A stretch of DNA of 64,000 bases from Inquilinus limosus_F (GTDB lineage Bacteria > Pseudomonadota > Alphaproteobacteria > DSM-16000 > Inquilinaceae), in the NCBI RefSeq assembly GCF_051487185.1, contig NZ_JAHVDK010000010.1, positions 124,001 to 188,000 of the forward strand. Direction: 5' to 3'. The notes under the pieces were generated by a model. It searched no databases. It was not told the origin of the DNA and saw only the letters and a list, made by a program, of their open reading frames with translations. Positions 43,649 to 57,296 of this stretch are shown piece by piece; within the stretch, counting starts at the first letter, position 1, and each line of letters starts with the position of its first letter. The position numbers were made by a program, and so were the translations under genes.

Positions 43649-44029
43649 ATGCCCCTCATCCGCATCTCGCTGCGCAAGGGCAAGCCGGCCGGTCATATCG
43701 CAGCCATTCGCGACGCCGTCTACCTGTCCCTGCGCGAGACCTTCGACGTGCCGGAGAACGACCGCTTCGTGCTGGTGCATGAGCACGACGAGACCGGCTT
43801 CGACTACGACCCGACCTATCCTGACATCGCCCGGACCGACGATGTGGTGTTCATCCAGGCCACCGTCAGCAACACCCGGGCGCTGGCGCAGAAGCAGGCG
43901 CTGTATCGCCGCATCGCCGACCGCCTGGCCGAGAATCCGGGCCTGCGCCGCGAGGACGTGTTCATCAACCTGATCGAGGTGGCGAAGGAGAACTGGTCCT
44001 TCGGCAACGGCATCGCGCAGTACGTCTGA
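43649..44029 (+). CDS. Tautomerase-family protein (4-oxalocrotonate tautomerase-like)
   Basis: The protein has 126 aa, of MIF/4-OT fold. The catalytic N-terminal proline follows Met (MPLIRISLRKGKPAG). It has the conserved YLSLRETFDVPENDRFVLV and the C-terminal DVFINLIEVAKENWSFGNG. Such enzymes tautomerise keto acids or dehalogenate small organics. An ATG at 43649 with GGAGG upstream matches. Divergent from the LysR gene. Confidence 0.92.
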   Translation: MPLIRISLRKGKPAGHIAAIRDAVYLSLRETFDVPENDRFVLVHEHDETGFDYDPTYPDIARTDDVVFIQATVSNTRALAQKQALYRRIADRLAENPGLRREDVFINLIEVAKENWSFGNGIAQYV

Positions 44030-44119
44030 GGCCTCCGGCCCTCTTGCCGCCGCCGGCCCGCCACATTCCCGCGTTCTTTCCGGTGATACGATGCCCGGCG
44101 AGGCGATGCGGGGGGAACC

Positions 44120-45616
44120 ATGGCCGGGAGGGGATCGACACGCCGGCGCGTGTTGGCGACAGGCGCCGTGGCGCTGGGCACAGCGGCGCTGGGAGGCGTG
44201 GGCGGAGCCTGGCTGCAGCGGCTGGCCGAGGCAGCCCGGCTGCCGCCCCCTGCCCCGCTCCGGTCCCTGCTGGACGATGCCAGCGGCCTGAACCCCACCC
44301 CGGTGCGCGGCGTCGCCTTCGCGGAGGCGACCCCGGACGCGACGGCGGAACGGCTGGCGCCGCTCTTGCGCCGGATCGCGGCCGGACAGGAGCCGGCCCT
44401 GGCCGTGTCCGGAGCGCGCCATTCCATGGGCGGGCAGAGCCTGATGCGCGACGGCTGGGTGCTGGACGCGCTGCCGCTGAGCGGCCTGGCGATCGATGCC
44501 GAAGCCCGGGTGATGCGGGTCGGCGGCGGGGCGCTGTGGCGCGACATCGTGCCGGCGCTGAACGCTGCCGGCTTCTCCCCCGCCGTGATGCAGTCGAACA
44601 ACGACTTCAGCATCGGCGGCACGCTGGGCGTCAACGCCCATGGCTGGCACGCGAACAGTCCGCCGGCGGCGAGCACCGTGCGGCGGCTGCGGCTGCTGAC
44701 CGCGGACGGCGCGGTGGTGGAGTGCGGCCCGGACGACGAGCTGTTCGGCCTGGCGCTGGGCGGCTACGGGCTGTTCGGCGTGATCCTGGAGGCCGAGATC
44801 GCGGTGCTGCCGAACGTGGTCTACACGCCGGATTTCGCCACGATGCCGACCCGCGACTATGCCGCGGCCTTCGCCGAGCGCGTCTACGCCCCAGGATCAC
44901 CGGTCGAGATGGCCTATGGCCGGCTGTCGGTCGACCCGGACCGGCTGTTCGAGGAGGCGGTGCTGGGCTGCTACGTGCCGGTGCCTCAGACGCGCGGCGC
45001 CGTACTGCCCCTGCCCGCCCTGACCCATGGCGGCATGCAGCGCCTGGTGTTCCGCAATGCCGCCGGCAGCGACGCCGGCAAGGCGCTGCGCTGGTGGCTG
45101 GAGCGCGAGGCCGGGCCCTGGCTGGCCGAGCGGGTCAGCCGCAACAGCTTGCTGAACGAGCCGGCCGCGGTCTTCGCCAACCGCGAGGCCGGGGCGACCG
45201 ACATCCTGCACGAATACTTCGTGCCCCAGGCCCGGCTGCGGGACTTCGCCGACGCCGCGCGGCGGATCATCCGGCGCGACGAAGGCAACCTGCTGAACGT
45301 CACCGTGCGTGACGTCCGGCGCGACGACCGCAGCGCCCTGGCCTATGCCCGCGAGGACGTGTTCGGCCTGGTGATGCTGTTCGTGCAGGAGCGCTCCGCC
45401 GCCGGGGAGGAGCGGATGCAGCGGATGACCCGCGGGCTGATCGACGCCGCGATCGACGCCGGCGGCACCTACTACCTGCCCTACCGGCTGCACGCGACCG
45501 GGGAGCAGCTGCGCCGCGCCTATCCCGCCTGGGACGAGGTGATCGCGGCGCAGCGCCGGCACGACCCGAAGGGAGTGTTCCGCAATGGGCTGTTCCAGCG
45601 CTACGCCGAGGCCTGA
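44120..45616 (+). CDS. Tat-exported FAD-binding oxidoreductase (PCMH type)
   Basis: The protein has 498 aa. A twin-arginine leader (STRRRVLATGAVALGTAALGGVGG) predicts export of a folded flavoprotein. The FAD-binding PCMH domain spans about 70-230 (VSGARHSMGGQSLMRDGWVLD; NNDFSIGGTLGVNAHGWH; RRLRLLTADGAVVECGPDDELFGLALGGYGLFGVI). The C-terminal substrate domain ends RRHDPKGVFRNGLFQRY. It resembles sugar-alcohol or lactone oxidases, but the substrate is not identifiable. The ATG at 44120 follows a GGGGGAA site. Confidence 0.88.
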   Translation: MAGRGSTRRRVLATGAVALGTAALGGVGGAWLQRLAEAARLPPPAPLRSLLDDASGLNPTPVRGVAFAEATPDATAERLAPLLRRIAAGQEPALAVSGARHSMGGQSLMRDGWVLDALPLSGLAIDAEARVMRVGGGALWRDIVPALNAAGFSPAVMQSNNDFSIGGTLGVNAHGWHANSPPAASTVRRLRLLTADGAVVECGPDDELFGLALGGYGLFGVILEAEIAVLPNVVYTPDFATMPTRDYAAAFAERVYAPGSPVEMAYGRLSVDPDRLFEEAVLGCYVPVPQTRGAVLPLPALTHGGMQRLVFRNAAGSDAGKALRWWLEREAGPWLAERVSRNSLLNEPAAVFANREAGATDILHEYFVPQARLRDFADAARRIIRRDEGNLLNVTVRDVRRDDRSALAYAREDVFGLVMLFVQERSAAGEERMQRMTRGLIDAAIDAGGTYYLPYRLHATGEQLRRAYPAWDEVIAAQRRHDPKGVFRNGLFQRYAEA

Positions 45617-45645
45617 CCGGTCATTCCAGCAGCTTGAAATATTGA

Positions 45646-45739
45646 CCCGTCATGGCGAGCCCCGAAGGGGCGCGGCCATCCAGGGCGGCTCGCACCGGCC
45701 CCTGGATGGCCACGGCGCTACGCGCCTCGCCATGACGGG
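45646..45739. repeat. Large cruciform repeat between convergent genes
   Basis: Outer perfect arms CCCGTCATGGCGAG/CTCGCCATGACGGG (45646-45659 and 45726-45739) enclose inner perfect arms GGCCATCCAGGG/CCCTGGATGGCC (45674-45685 and 45700-45711). It lies in the 162-bp gap between the FAD oxidase stop and the gltB stop. Confidence 0.85.
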
Positions 45740-45778
45740 GGAAGAGGACCGACGAGTCGATCTCAAAGGCCACCGGTA

Positions 45779-50335
<4,557 letters not shown>

Positions 50336-50356
50336 GGCTGGCTCCTTCCGGCTCGC

Positions 50357-51799
50357 TTATTCCGCCGCGACCGCCGGCAGGGCGGCCTTGGCGGCGAGGT
50401 AGCTGTCGATCGCGGCGGCGGCGTCGCGGCCGTCGCGGATGGCCCAGACGACGAGGCTGGCGCCGCGGACGATGTCGCCGGCGGCGAAGATGCCGTCGAC
50501 GGCGGTCATCATGGTCTTGTGGTCGACCTTGACCGTGCCCCATCTGGTCACCGGCAGGCCCGGCGCGTCGAAAAGGGTCGGCAGGTCCTCGGGGTCGAAG
50601 CCGAGCGCCTTGATCACCAGGTCGGCCTCGATGGTCTGGGCCGAGCCTTCGATCACCACCGGTGTCTGCCGGCCGGTGGCGTCGGCGACGCCAAGATGGA
50701 TCGAATGGGCGCGCACGCCGGTGACGGCATCGTCGCCGTTGAAGGCTTCCGGCGCCGCCTGCCAGACGAACTCCACGCCCTCCTCCTCGGCGTTCTGCAC
50801 CTCGCGCTGGCTGCCCGGCATGTTGGCGCGGTTGCGGCGGTACAGGCACTTCACCGAGACGGCGCCCTGGCGCACCGCGGTGCGGACGCAGTCCATCGCC
50901 GTGTCGCCGCCGCCGATCACCACCACCCGCTTGCCGGCGGCGTTCAGCGAGCCGTCGGCGAATTCCGGCACGTCGTCGCCGAGGCCGGTGCGGTTCGAGG
51001 CGGTGAGGTAGTCGAGCGCCGCGACGATGCCCTTGAGGCCGGAGCCCGGGGCCTGGAAATCGCGCGCCTTGTAGACGCCCGTCGCGATCAGCACCGCGTC
51101 GTGGCGCGCCCGCAACTCCTGCAGCGTGGCGTCGCGGCCAACCTCGAAGTTGAGATGCAGCGTGATGCCGGCATCGGCCAGCCACTGCGCCCGGCGGGCG
51201 ACGATCTCCTTCTCCAGCTTGAAGCTGGGGATGCCGTAGATCAGCAGCCCGCCGACCCGGTCGTAGCGGTCGTAGATGTGGACCTGGTAGCCGAGCCGCC
51301 GCAGTTGCTCCGCCGCGGCGATGCCGGCCGGGCCGGCGCCGATGATGCCGACCGACTGGCCGCGCTCGACCCGCGGCGCCGGCGGCTTGACCCAGCCCTC
51401 GGCCCAGGCGGTGTCGGTGATGAATTTCTCGATCGACCCGATGGTGACCGCGCCGTGGCCCGACTGCTCGATCACGCAGTTGCCCTCGCACAGCCGGTCC
51501 TGCGGGCAGATGCGGCCGCAGATCTCGGGCATCGAGTTGGTGGCCGAGGAGATCTCGTAGGCCTCTTCCAGCCGGCCCTCGGCGGTCAGCTTCAGCCAGT
51601 CCGGGATGTTGTTGTGCAGCGGGCAATGCACCTGGCAGAACGGCACGCCGCATTGCGAGCAGCGCGAGGACTGCTCCTCCGCCTTCTGCCGGACATAAGG
51701 TCCGTAGACTTCGAGCCAGTCGTGCCGGCGGATCTCGGCAGTTCGCTTCGTCGGCATCTCGCCGGCGGTCTTCACGAACTGCAGCATCTTCGTCGCCAT
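50357..51799 (-). CDS. gltD: Glutamate synthase small subunit GltD
   Basis: The protein has 480 aa and is the flavoprotein that passes NADPH electrons to GltB. N-terminal cysteine ligands for [4Fe-4S] clusters are SSRCSQCGVPFCQVHCPLHNN and later CPQDRLCEGNC. The FAD site is GIIGAGPAGIAAAEQLRRLG and the NADPH site is VIGGGDTAMDCVRTAVRQGA. The ATG at 51799 matches the family N-terminus MATKMLQFVKTAGEMPTKR. It is the first gene of the operon; the upstream AT-rich region holds the promoter, with no clear sigma-54 site. Confidence 0.97.
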   Translation of the reverse strand: MATKMLQFVKTAGEMPTKRTAEIRRHDWLEVYGPYVRQKAEEQSSRCSQCGVPFCQVHCPLHNNIPDWLKLTAEGRLEEAYEISSATNSMPEICGRICPQDRLCEGNCVIEQSGHGAVTIGSIEKFITDTAWAEGWVKPPAPRVERGQSVGIIGAGPAGIAAAEQLRRLGYQVHIYDRYDRVGGLLIYGIPSFKLEKEIVARRAQWLADAGITLHLNFEVGRDATLQELRARHDAVLIATGVYKARDFQAPGSGLKGIVAALDYLTASNRTGLGDDVPEFADGSLNAAGKRVVVIGGGDTAMDCVRTAVRQGAVSVKCLYRRNRANMPGSQREVQNAEEEGVEFVWQAAPEAFNGDDAVTGVRAHSIHLGVADATGRQTPVVIEGSAQTIEADLVIKALGFDPEDLPTLFDAPGLPVTRWGTVKVDHKTMMTAVDGIFAAGDIVRGASLVVWAIRDGRDAAAAIDSYLAAKAALPAVAAE

Positions 51800-52130
51800 G
51801 GGCGGGCCCCCTCGTCGCACGGAGTCGAACAAGCCCCGCAGCGGGCGGGGCCGACGCGACATTTACGGATTTCGGCAGGCCCTGGCGAGCAGTTTTTCGC
51901 GATTAGGTCACATTTGTTGACTAATTTCGAGTTGTTAAGAGCGATTCGCAGCTAAGACGGCGGGGGCGATCGATTGTTTCAAGAAAAATAGGACCGATTT
52001 GGAACCATCGAGAGAATCGACCTTTCCGAGCCATGCAGAGCGGCACTTTCGAACCCTGCCGAGCCGGCTTGACCTCAAGCCGGCTTGAACCTTTACCAGG
52101 GTGGCTCCTGCCTTATCGGAGAACCGATTC
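51800..52130. other. 331-bp gap: gltD leader and SoxR-like promoter
   Basis: The left part (51860-51960) is notably AT-richer than its surroundings, as expected for the gltD promoter, but no clear -35/-10 or -24/-12 pair could be settled. The right part holds the SoxR-like element at 52069-52099. No ORF with family similarity is present. Confidence 0.5.
52069..52099 (+). promoter_or_regulatory. SoxR-like box inside the promoter of the ABM monooxygenase gene
   Basis: TTGACC (52069-52074) overlaps CCTCAAG-CCGG-CTTGAAC (52073-52090) and is followed by TACCAG (52094-52099) with 19-bp spacing. This matches the soxS layout (CCTCAAGTTAACTTGAGG within a 19-bp spacer) in position; the box matches 12 of 14 outside the centre. 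The arms TCAAGC/GCTTGA form a perfect dyad. No soxR gene is in the window. Confidence 0.7.
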
Positions 52131-52463
52131 ATGACCGCCACCGATGCCGCCGCAGCGGCCAAGCCTTATGTCTCGATCAGCGTGATCACGCCGAAGCCCG
52201 GCCGGTTCGAGGAGTTCATGGAGCTGCAGCTGGCCCAGCACCACCGGGTGCGCGGCCAGGTCCCGGGACTGCGCGGCGGCCGGCTGTTCCGCTCGCTCGA
52301 TGGCCGCAGCGTCGTGCTGGTCACCGCATTCGAGACGATCGAGGACTCGAAGCGGTTCCGGGAGAACCCGCTCCTCACCGAGCACATGGCGCGGATCCAG
52401 CCGCTGCTGGAGAGCGCCATCCAGGCCGGATACGAGACGGCTTACGAGGTGGGCGAGGTTTGA
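52131..52463 (+). CDS. Antibiotic biosynthesis monooxygenase (ABM/YgiN-like) protein
   Basis: The protein has 110 aa. The ABM ferredoxin-like fold is readable in YVSISVITPKPGRFEEFMELQLAQHHRVRGQVPGLRGGRLFR and VVLVTAFETIEDSKRFRENPLLTEHM. Members oxidise quinols or polyketide rings without cofactors. The ATG at 52131 follows GGAG. The SoxR-like promoter suggests induction by redox-cycling compounds, which fits the quinol oxidation role (inference). Confidence 0.85.
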   Translation: MTATDAAAAAKPYVSISVITPKPGRFEEFMELQLAQHHRVRGQVPGLRGGRLFRSLDGRSVVLVTAFETIEDSKRFRENPLLTEHMARIQPLLESAIQAGYETAYEVGEV

Positions 52464-52645
52464 CCCCGCAGGTCGAACCGCCAGCCCGCCAAGGCGAGCG
52501 CAGCGAAGCCATTCGGCCTGCGACTGCGGAATAGGAGGCGCTTCGGCAGCGTCATTGTCTCGAGGCCGCATCCCGGAACGTTCGCTCGGGTCGGCCGTTT
52601 CAGTGGGGAGCGGGTTCAACCCCGTGCCGACAGGCGAGTTTCGAG

Positions 52646-52984
52646 ATGTCGAAGATACTGAAATGCGCAGTGACCGCTGCTGCACTCCTCCTTGTCCCCG
52701 CCGTTGCCATGGCCGATCCATGGAAGGACGAGAGCGGCCATGGCCGCTACGGCTGGGGCTGGGGGGATGGAGACTACAAGCAGGAATGGCGCGACGGCCG
52801 CTGCAAGTACGAGCGCAAATGGGATGACGGGGAATACAAGGAAGAGATGAAGTGCGATGGTCCGCGGCGCTACCGGCCGCGGGTCTACTATGAGCGTCCG
52901 CCCGCCTATTACTATGAGCGTCCGCCGGTGGTGGTCGCCCCGACGCCGCCCCCAGGCATCACCGTCACCATCCCGTTCGACTGA
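52646..52984 (+). CDS. Exported glycine/tyrosine-rich small protein, unknown function
   Basis: The protein has 112 aa. Signal peptide to AVAMA-DPW. The mature region has WGWGDGDYKQEW, RKWDDGEYKEEM repeats and a pair of YYERPP units before a valine/proline-rich tail (VVVAPTPPPGITVTIPF). The composition suggests a flexible envelope protein. No family assigned. No strong ribosome-binding site is seen. Confidence 0.7.
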   Translation: MSKILKCAVTAAALLLVPAVAMADPWKDESGHGRYGWGWGDGDYKQEWRDGRCKYERKWDDGEYKEEMKCDGPRRYRPRVYYERPPAYYYERPPVVVAPTPPPGITVTIPFD

Positions 52985-53121
52985 TCCGGCGCGGCCGCAT
53001 TAGCGGCCGTCGACGCCAAGCGCGATCCAACCCCAGGCCAGCGGCATACGAAGAGGTAATTGGACACCGGCCCCCGCCGGGCCTATCGGCTCGGGCCGGT
53101 CCAACCTGCCGCCTTCCGCCG

Positions 53122-54660
53122 ATGTCGATCGCGATCAGCGCCCCGCTCCGCCGCTCCGGCGGCGACACCCGCGACCTCCTGCTGCTGCTGGCCGCGCATG
53201 TCGTGGTGTGGACCGGCTTCTGCCTTTTGTACCTGGCGCCGTCCGACCTGCCGAACGACATGACCGAGGCCTTCTCCTGGGCCCGGGAACCGCAGCTCGG
53301 CTACTACAAGCACCCGCCCTTCTATGCCTGGGTGGTGCGGGCCTGGTTCAGCCTGATGCCCGCGACGGACTGGGCCTTCTATCTGCTGTCCTCGGTCAAT
53401 GCCGCGATCGGCCTCGCCGCGGTCTGGGCCATCGCCGGCCGGTACCTGTCCGGCCCGTCGCGGCTGGCGGCGGTGCTGCTGCTGGAAGCCCTGCCCTTCG
53501 CCACGGTCCAGTCGCTCAACTTCAACGCCAACTCGGTGCTGCTGTCGCTATGGCCGTTGGTCGTGCTGCTGTTCCTGCGCGGCATCGAGCGACGCGACCT
53601 GTCGAGCGGCGTGGCGCTGGGTCTGGCGGCGGCCGCGGCGATGCTGGCGAAATACTACAGCGGCGTCATCCTGGCCTGCTGCCTCCTGGCGGCGCTGGTC
53701 CATCCCGATCGTCGCCGCATCTTCGCCAGCCCGGCCCCCTATGTCGCCCTGGCGGTGTTCGCCGCCGCGATGGCACCGCATGTGCTATGGCATATCGGCG
53801 CCGCCGTCGGGCCGATCCAGTACCTGGCCAGCAAGGGCAGCTCGAAGCCGCTGCAGATCCTCGGCAAGTCCGGGCTGTTCGTCGTCGGCTGCGCCGGCCT
53901 GCACGCGCTGCTCGCGGCCGCACTGGCTTGGCTGCGGCAGCGCGGGCGGGACGCCCCGCCGGACAGCCCGCCCCTGGCGCCGTCCGTCGGCCACGGCCGC
54001 GCGCTGGCGATCTTCGCCCTCGGGCCGTTCCTGCTGACGGTGCTGATCGCCCTCCTCTTCTCGGTGCGGATCAACACCCATTTCGCCATCCCGATCTTCA
54101 GCCTGTCGCCGCTGGCTGCGATCGTCCGGCTGCGCCTGGCGGTCGATCGGGCGGCGCTGCGCCGGCTGGCCCTTCTGGCCGTCGGCGGGGCGCTGCTGCT
54201 GCTCGCGGCGGCGCCGCTGGCCGGCGCCTGGACCCTGCGGCACGACATCCAGCAGGCGGCCGAGCCGCGGCGGCTGGTGGCCGAGCAGGTGACGGCGCTG
54301 TGGCACCGGCAGATCGGGACGCCGCTCGCCATCGTCGCCGGGACCGAGAGCTACGCCCTGGGCGCGACCTTCTACAGCCCCGACCACCCGACCGACTTCA
54401 CCGCCTTCGCCCGCGCCTACGCCCCCTGGGTCGACGCCGACCGCCTGCGCCGCGCCGGCCTGGCGGTGATCTGCCGCAAGGACGACGCCTGGTGCCTGGG
54501 CGAGGCTGAGAAATATGACGGGCTGGACACATGGCGCACCGGGTTCACCGTCGCCAAGAGGATGTACGGCCTGACCGCGCAGCCCTTCGACTTCGTCGTT
54601 ATCTTCGTGAAGCCCGGGCAGACCCTGCCGCTCGACCCGATCAGGCTTCGCCCGTTCTGA
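53122..54660 (+). CDS. GT39-type membrane glycosyltransferase (ArnT/PMT-like)
   Basis: The protein has 512 aa with about ten membrane spans. The first periplasmic loop has LPNDMTEAFSWAREPQLGYYKHPPFYAWV, with the acidic residues and H-P-P typical of the GT39/PMT_2 family that uses lipid-linked sugars. The C-terminal soluble part (TPLAIVAGTESYALGATFYSP) is as in bacterial members. It probably transfers sugars to lipid A or another envelope acceptor. Its neighbours give no substrate clue. Confidence 0.85.
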   Translation: MSIAISAPLRRSGGDTRDLLLLLAAHVVVWTGFCLLYLAPSDLPNDMTEAFSWAREPQLGYYKHPPFYAWVVRAWFSLMPATDWAFYLLSSVNAAIGLAAVWAIAGRYLSGPSRLAAVLLLEALPFATVQSLNFNANSVLLSLWPLVVLLFLRGIERRDLSSGVALGLAAAAAMLAKYYSGVILACCLLAALVHPDRRRIFASPAPYVALAVFAAAMAPHVLWHIGAAVGPIQYLASKGSSKPLQILGKSGLFVVGCAGLHALLAAALAWLRQRGRDAPPDSPPLAPSVGHGRALAIFALGPFLLTVLIALLFSVRINTHFAIPIFSLSPLAAIVRLRLAVDRAALRRLALLAVGGALLLLAAAPLAGAWTLRHDIQQAAEPRRLVAEQVTALWHRQIGTPLAIVAGTESYALGATFYSPDHPTDFTAFARAYAPWVDADRLRRAGLAVICRKDDAWCLGEAEKYDGLDTWRTGFTVAKRMYGLTAQPFDFVVIFVKPGQTLPLDPIRLRPF

Positions 54661-54725
54661 ACGCGGGGATGCGGCCCCCTCCGACTCGGTCTAGGGTGAC
54701 GGCACAACCCACGGGAGGGGACACC

Positions 54726-55736
54726 ATGCGTAAGAACCAGGCCGCCCCGCGCGGGCGGGTCGAGAGCATCACCGTCGACAGCCGGGTGCTACGGGGCAAC
54801 CTGCTGGGCGATCCGGCGGAGCGGCGGGTCGACCTCTACATCCCCGCCGGGCATGACGGGCGTGGCCTGCCACTGCTGGTGGACCTGGTCGGCTTCACCG
54901 GCAGCGGCCCGTCGCACACCAACTGGAAGAATTTCGGCGAGAACGTGCCGGAGCGCGCGGATCGGCTGATCGCCGAGGGCAAGCTGCCGCCGGTGGTGAT
55001 CGCGTTCCCGGACTGCTTCACCCGCCTCGGCGGCAACCAGTACATCAACTCCGCCGCCATGGGCCGGTGGGAGGATTTCCTGATCGACGAGATGCTGCCC
55101 GCGGTCGAGGCGCGGCTGGGCTGCGGCGGGCCGGGGCGGCGCGGCGTGTTCGGCAAGAGCTCCGGCGGCTTCGGCGCGATCATCCACGCCATGCGCCGGG
55201 CCGATGTGTGGAGCGCCGCGGCCTGCCATTCCGGCGATATGGGCTTCGAGCTGGTGTATCTGCAGGACATGCCGAACGTGCTGCGGGCCCTGGCCAAGCA
55301 CGAGGGCTCGATCGAGCGCTTCGTCACCACGCTGGAGACGGCGAAGAAGACCGCGGATCCGGACATCCACGTGCTGATGCAACTGGCAATGGCCGCGACC
55401 TACGACCCGGACCCGTCGCAATTCCTCGGCATCCGCCTGCCGGTCACCCTCGACACCTGCGAGGTGATCGAGGAGCGCTGGGCCAACTGGCTGAAATGGG
55501 ACCCGGTGCTGATCGTCGATCAATGCGCCGAGGCGCTGCGGTCGCTGAAGGGCCTGTACATCGATTGCGGCGACATCGACCAGTACAACCTGATCTACGG
55601 CGCCCGCCGGCTGCGCCGCTCGCTGGAGCGGCTGGGCGTGCCGCACCACTACGGGGAGTTCCCGGACAACCACAGCTCGGTCGACTACCGGATGGACGAG
55701 AGTCTGCCCTTCCTGGGCCGGGCGTTGACCGAGTGA
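54726..55736 (+). CDS. Esterase-like alpha/beta hydrolase (esterase D fold)
   Basis: The protein has 336 aa. Catalytic Ser in FGKSSGGFGAI (~residue 150), with DLVGFTGSGPSHTNWKNFGENV upstream for the oxyanion side and a C-terminal His in GEFPDNHSSVDYRM. No signal peptide, so cytoplasmic. The substrate is unknown. It follows the GT39 gene with 65 bp between and an AGGGG-like site. Confidence 0.85.
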   Translation: MRKNQAAPRGRVESITVDSRVLRGNLLGDPAERRVDLYIPAGHDGRGLPLLVDLVGFTGSGPSHTNWKNFGENVPERADRLIAEGKLPPVVIAFPDCFTRLGGNQYINSAAMGRWEDFLIDEMLPAVEARLGCGGPGRRGVFGKSSGGFGAIIHAMRRADVWSAAACHSGDMGFELVYLQDMPNVLRALAKHEGSIERFVTTLETAKKTADPDIHVLMQLAMAATYDPDPSQFLGIRLPVTLDTCEVIEERWANWLKWDPVLIVDQCAEALRSLKGLYIDCGDIDQYNLIYGARRLRRSLERLGVPHHYGEFPDNHSSVDYRMDESLPFLGRALTE

Positions 55737-55743
55737 CGGTCGC

Positions 55744-55778
55744 GTGGGTTGGGTTGGCCGGTGGCGAACCCAACCCAC
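55744..55778. repeat. REP-like hairpin (GGGTTGGCC family)
   Basis: GTGGGTTGGGTT pairs with AACCCAACCCAC across GGCC...GGC with one mismatch. It is related to the pair at 18539-18615. It lies between the convergent esterase and NDUFA9-like genes. Confidence 0.8.
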
Positions 55779-55790
55779 AGACCAATTGTG

Positions 55791-56759
55791 TCAGGCCACG
55801 CGGTGGCTGCCGCTGCCGAAGCGGCCGCCGGGGCGGTAGCGGTCGAGATAGCTGGGCAGGATCAGCTCGGCCGGGGTCGGCCGGATGCCGAGATCGGCCA
55901 GCGTTTTGGCCCCAGGCGACACGACATTATCGATCTTCAATTGCGCCACCTGGTCCGGCGTCAGCAACGGCTTCGGCAACAGGCTGAGCAGTCGCGCCTC
56001 CAGCGACGCCACGCCCCAGGACAGCGAGACCAGGCGCTTCCTGCGGCCGGTCTGCTTCAGCGTCAGCTCCATCAACTCGCGGAAAGTGTAGACCCGCGGC
56101 CCGCCGAGCTCGTAGGTCTGGCCGGCGGTGCCGTCCTGCTCCAGGCAGGCGACGACCGCCGCGGCGACGTCGCGGACATAGACCGGCTGGAACCGGGTGG
56201 TGCCGCCGCCGAACAGCGGCAGGAAGGGCGCGGTGCGGGCCAAGGTCGCGAACAGGTTGAAGAAGCCGTCCTCCGGCCCGAAGACGATGCTGGGCCGCAG
56301 GATCGCGGCGCCCGGGAAGGCCGCGCGCACCGCCGCCTCGCCGGCCGCCTTGCTGCGGGCATAGGCCGAGGGGCTGTCGGCCGAGGCGCCGATCGCCGAG
56401 ATATGGACGACGCGGCTGGCGCCGGCCGCCGCCGCCGCCCGGGCGACGCGGGCCGCGGCCTCGGCATGGATCGCGTCGAAGCGCTGCTTGCCGCGCTCGA
56501 ACAGGATGCCGACCAGGTTGACCACGGCGTCGGCACCGGCCACCGCGGCCGCGACCGAACCCTCGTCGCGGATGTCGGCGAAGACCGGAACCACCTGGCC
56601 GACAGCGCCCGCGGTCTTCAGCGGCAGGGCCCGGTCGGGATGGCGCGAGGCGACGATGATGCGCCAGCCGCGCTGGGCCAGGAGCTGCGCCACGTAGCGG
56701 CCGATGAATCCGGTGCCGCCGAAGAGGGTGACCGTCTTTTGGCCGATGAAGTCCGTCAT
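55791..56759 (-). CDS. NDUFA9-like atypical SDR (complex I-associated)
   Basis: The protein has 322 aa. NAD(P)-binding motif VTLFGGTGFIGRYVAQLLAQRGW; then FADIRDEGSVAAAVAGADAVVNLVGILFE and YARSKAAGEAAVR, PSIVFGPEDGFFNLFA. It resembles the complex I accessory subunit NDUFA9 and bacterial homologues. It may stabilise NADH dehydrogenase or act in quinone/lipid metabolism; the role in bacteria is not settled. The ATG at 56759 matches the start MTDFIGQKTVTLFGG. Confidence 0.88.
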   Translation of the reverse strand: MTDFIGQKTVTLFGGTGFIGRYVAQLLAQRGWRIIVASRHPDRALPLKTAGAVGQVVPVFADIRDEGSVAAAVAGADAVVNLVGILFERGKQRFDAIHAEAAARVARAAAAAGASRVVHISAIGASADSPSAYARSKAAGEAAVRAAFPGAAILRPSIVFGPEDGFFNLFATLARTAPFLPLFGGGTTRFQPVYVRDVAAAVVACLEQDGTAGQTYELGGPRVYTFRELMELTLKQTGRRKRLVSLSWGVASLEARLLSLLPKPLLTPDQVAQLKIDNVVSPGAKTLADLGIRPTPAELILPSYLDRYRPGGRFGSGSHRVA

Positions 56760-56951
56760 GGTCCTGCCTGCAAACCGAACCGGCCGCCACGGCTGCGGCC
56801 CGGCCCCCCTTATATCCGAGCCGCCGCGGGTTTCAAACGGACCGCGCGGAAAAACGACAGGCCCCCGGATGAGGCGCTTGACAAGCCATGATGCGGACAC
56901 GATATTCCGCGCCGTTCGCCGGGACGCCCAACCGCCCGGGTCCGACTTCGT

Positions 56952-57027
56952 GGGGCTGTAGCTCAGTTGGGAGAGCGTCTCGTTCGCAATGAGAAGGTCA
57001 GCGGTTCGATCCCGCTCAGCTCCACCA
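56952..57027 (+). tRNA. tRNA-Ala (anticodon CGC)
   Basis: A 76-nt tRNA with encoded CCA. The acceptor GGGGCTG pairs with CAGCTCC, the D arm is GTAGCTCAGTTGGGAGAGC, the anticodon loop TTCGCAA gives CGC, and the T arm is CAGCGGTTCGATCCCGCT. It reads GCG codons, abundant here. No clear terminator follows. Confidence 0.97.
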
Positions 57028-57119
57028 TCTCCCTCACCTGACGATACGCTGAAGACGCCAACGGCCGAGCGCCCCTGCCGAGACGCCCGGCCGTCGAGAC
57101 TCGCCCTCAATGGATCGCG

Positions 57120-57296
57120 CTAGCCGCGTCGCATCAGGCCGGCGACCAGCGTGATCACGAAGATCACCAGCGCGACCCAGAACAGGATCTTGGCGCCGGC
57201 CATGGCGGTGCCGGCGACGCCGCCGAAGCCGAACAGGGCCGCGACCAGCGCGATGATCAGGAAGACGACGGCCCAGTGGAGCAGACTGCCGAACAT
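57120..57296 (-). CDS. DUF1328 small membrane protein
   Basis: The protein has 58 aa, nearly all membrane helix (HWAVVFLIIALVAALFGFGGVAGTAMAGAKILFWVALVIFVITLVAGLM). This is the DUF1328/YtjA-like pattern with G-F-G-G in the middle. Function unknown; the family is often stress-induced. Start at 57296 is the family start. Confidence 0.9.
   Translation of the reverse strand: MFGSLLHWAVVFLIIALVAALFGFGGVAGTAMAGAKILFWVALVIFVITLVAGLMRRG

Noticed and set aside
51800..52062. Possible sigma-54 promoter before gltD
   Set aside because: No TGGCAC-N5-TTGC pattern in the right direction was found; a TGGCG...TTTTT stretch has the wrong spacing and strand.
57028..57119. Terminator after tRNA-Ala
   Set aside because: The GC-rich stretch contains no convincing stem followed by a T-run.
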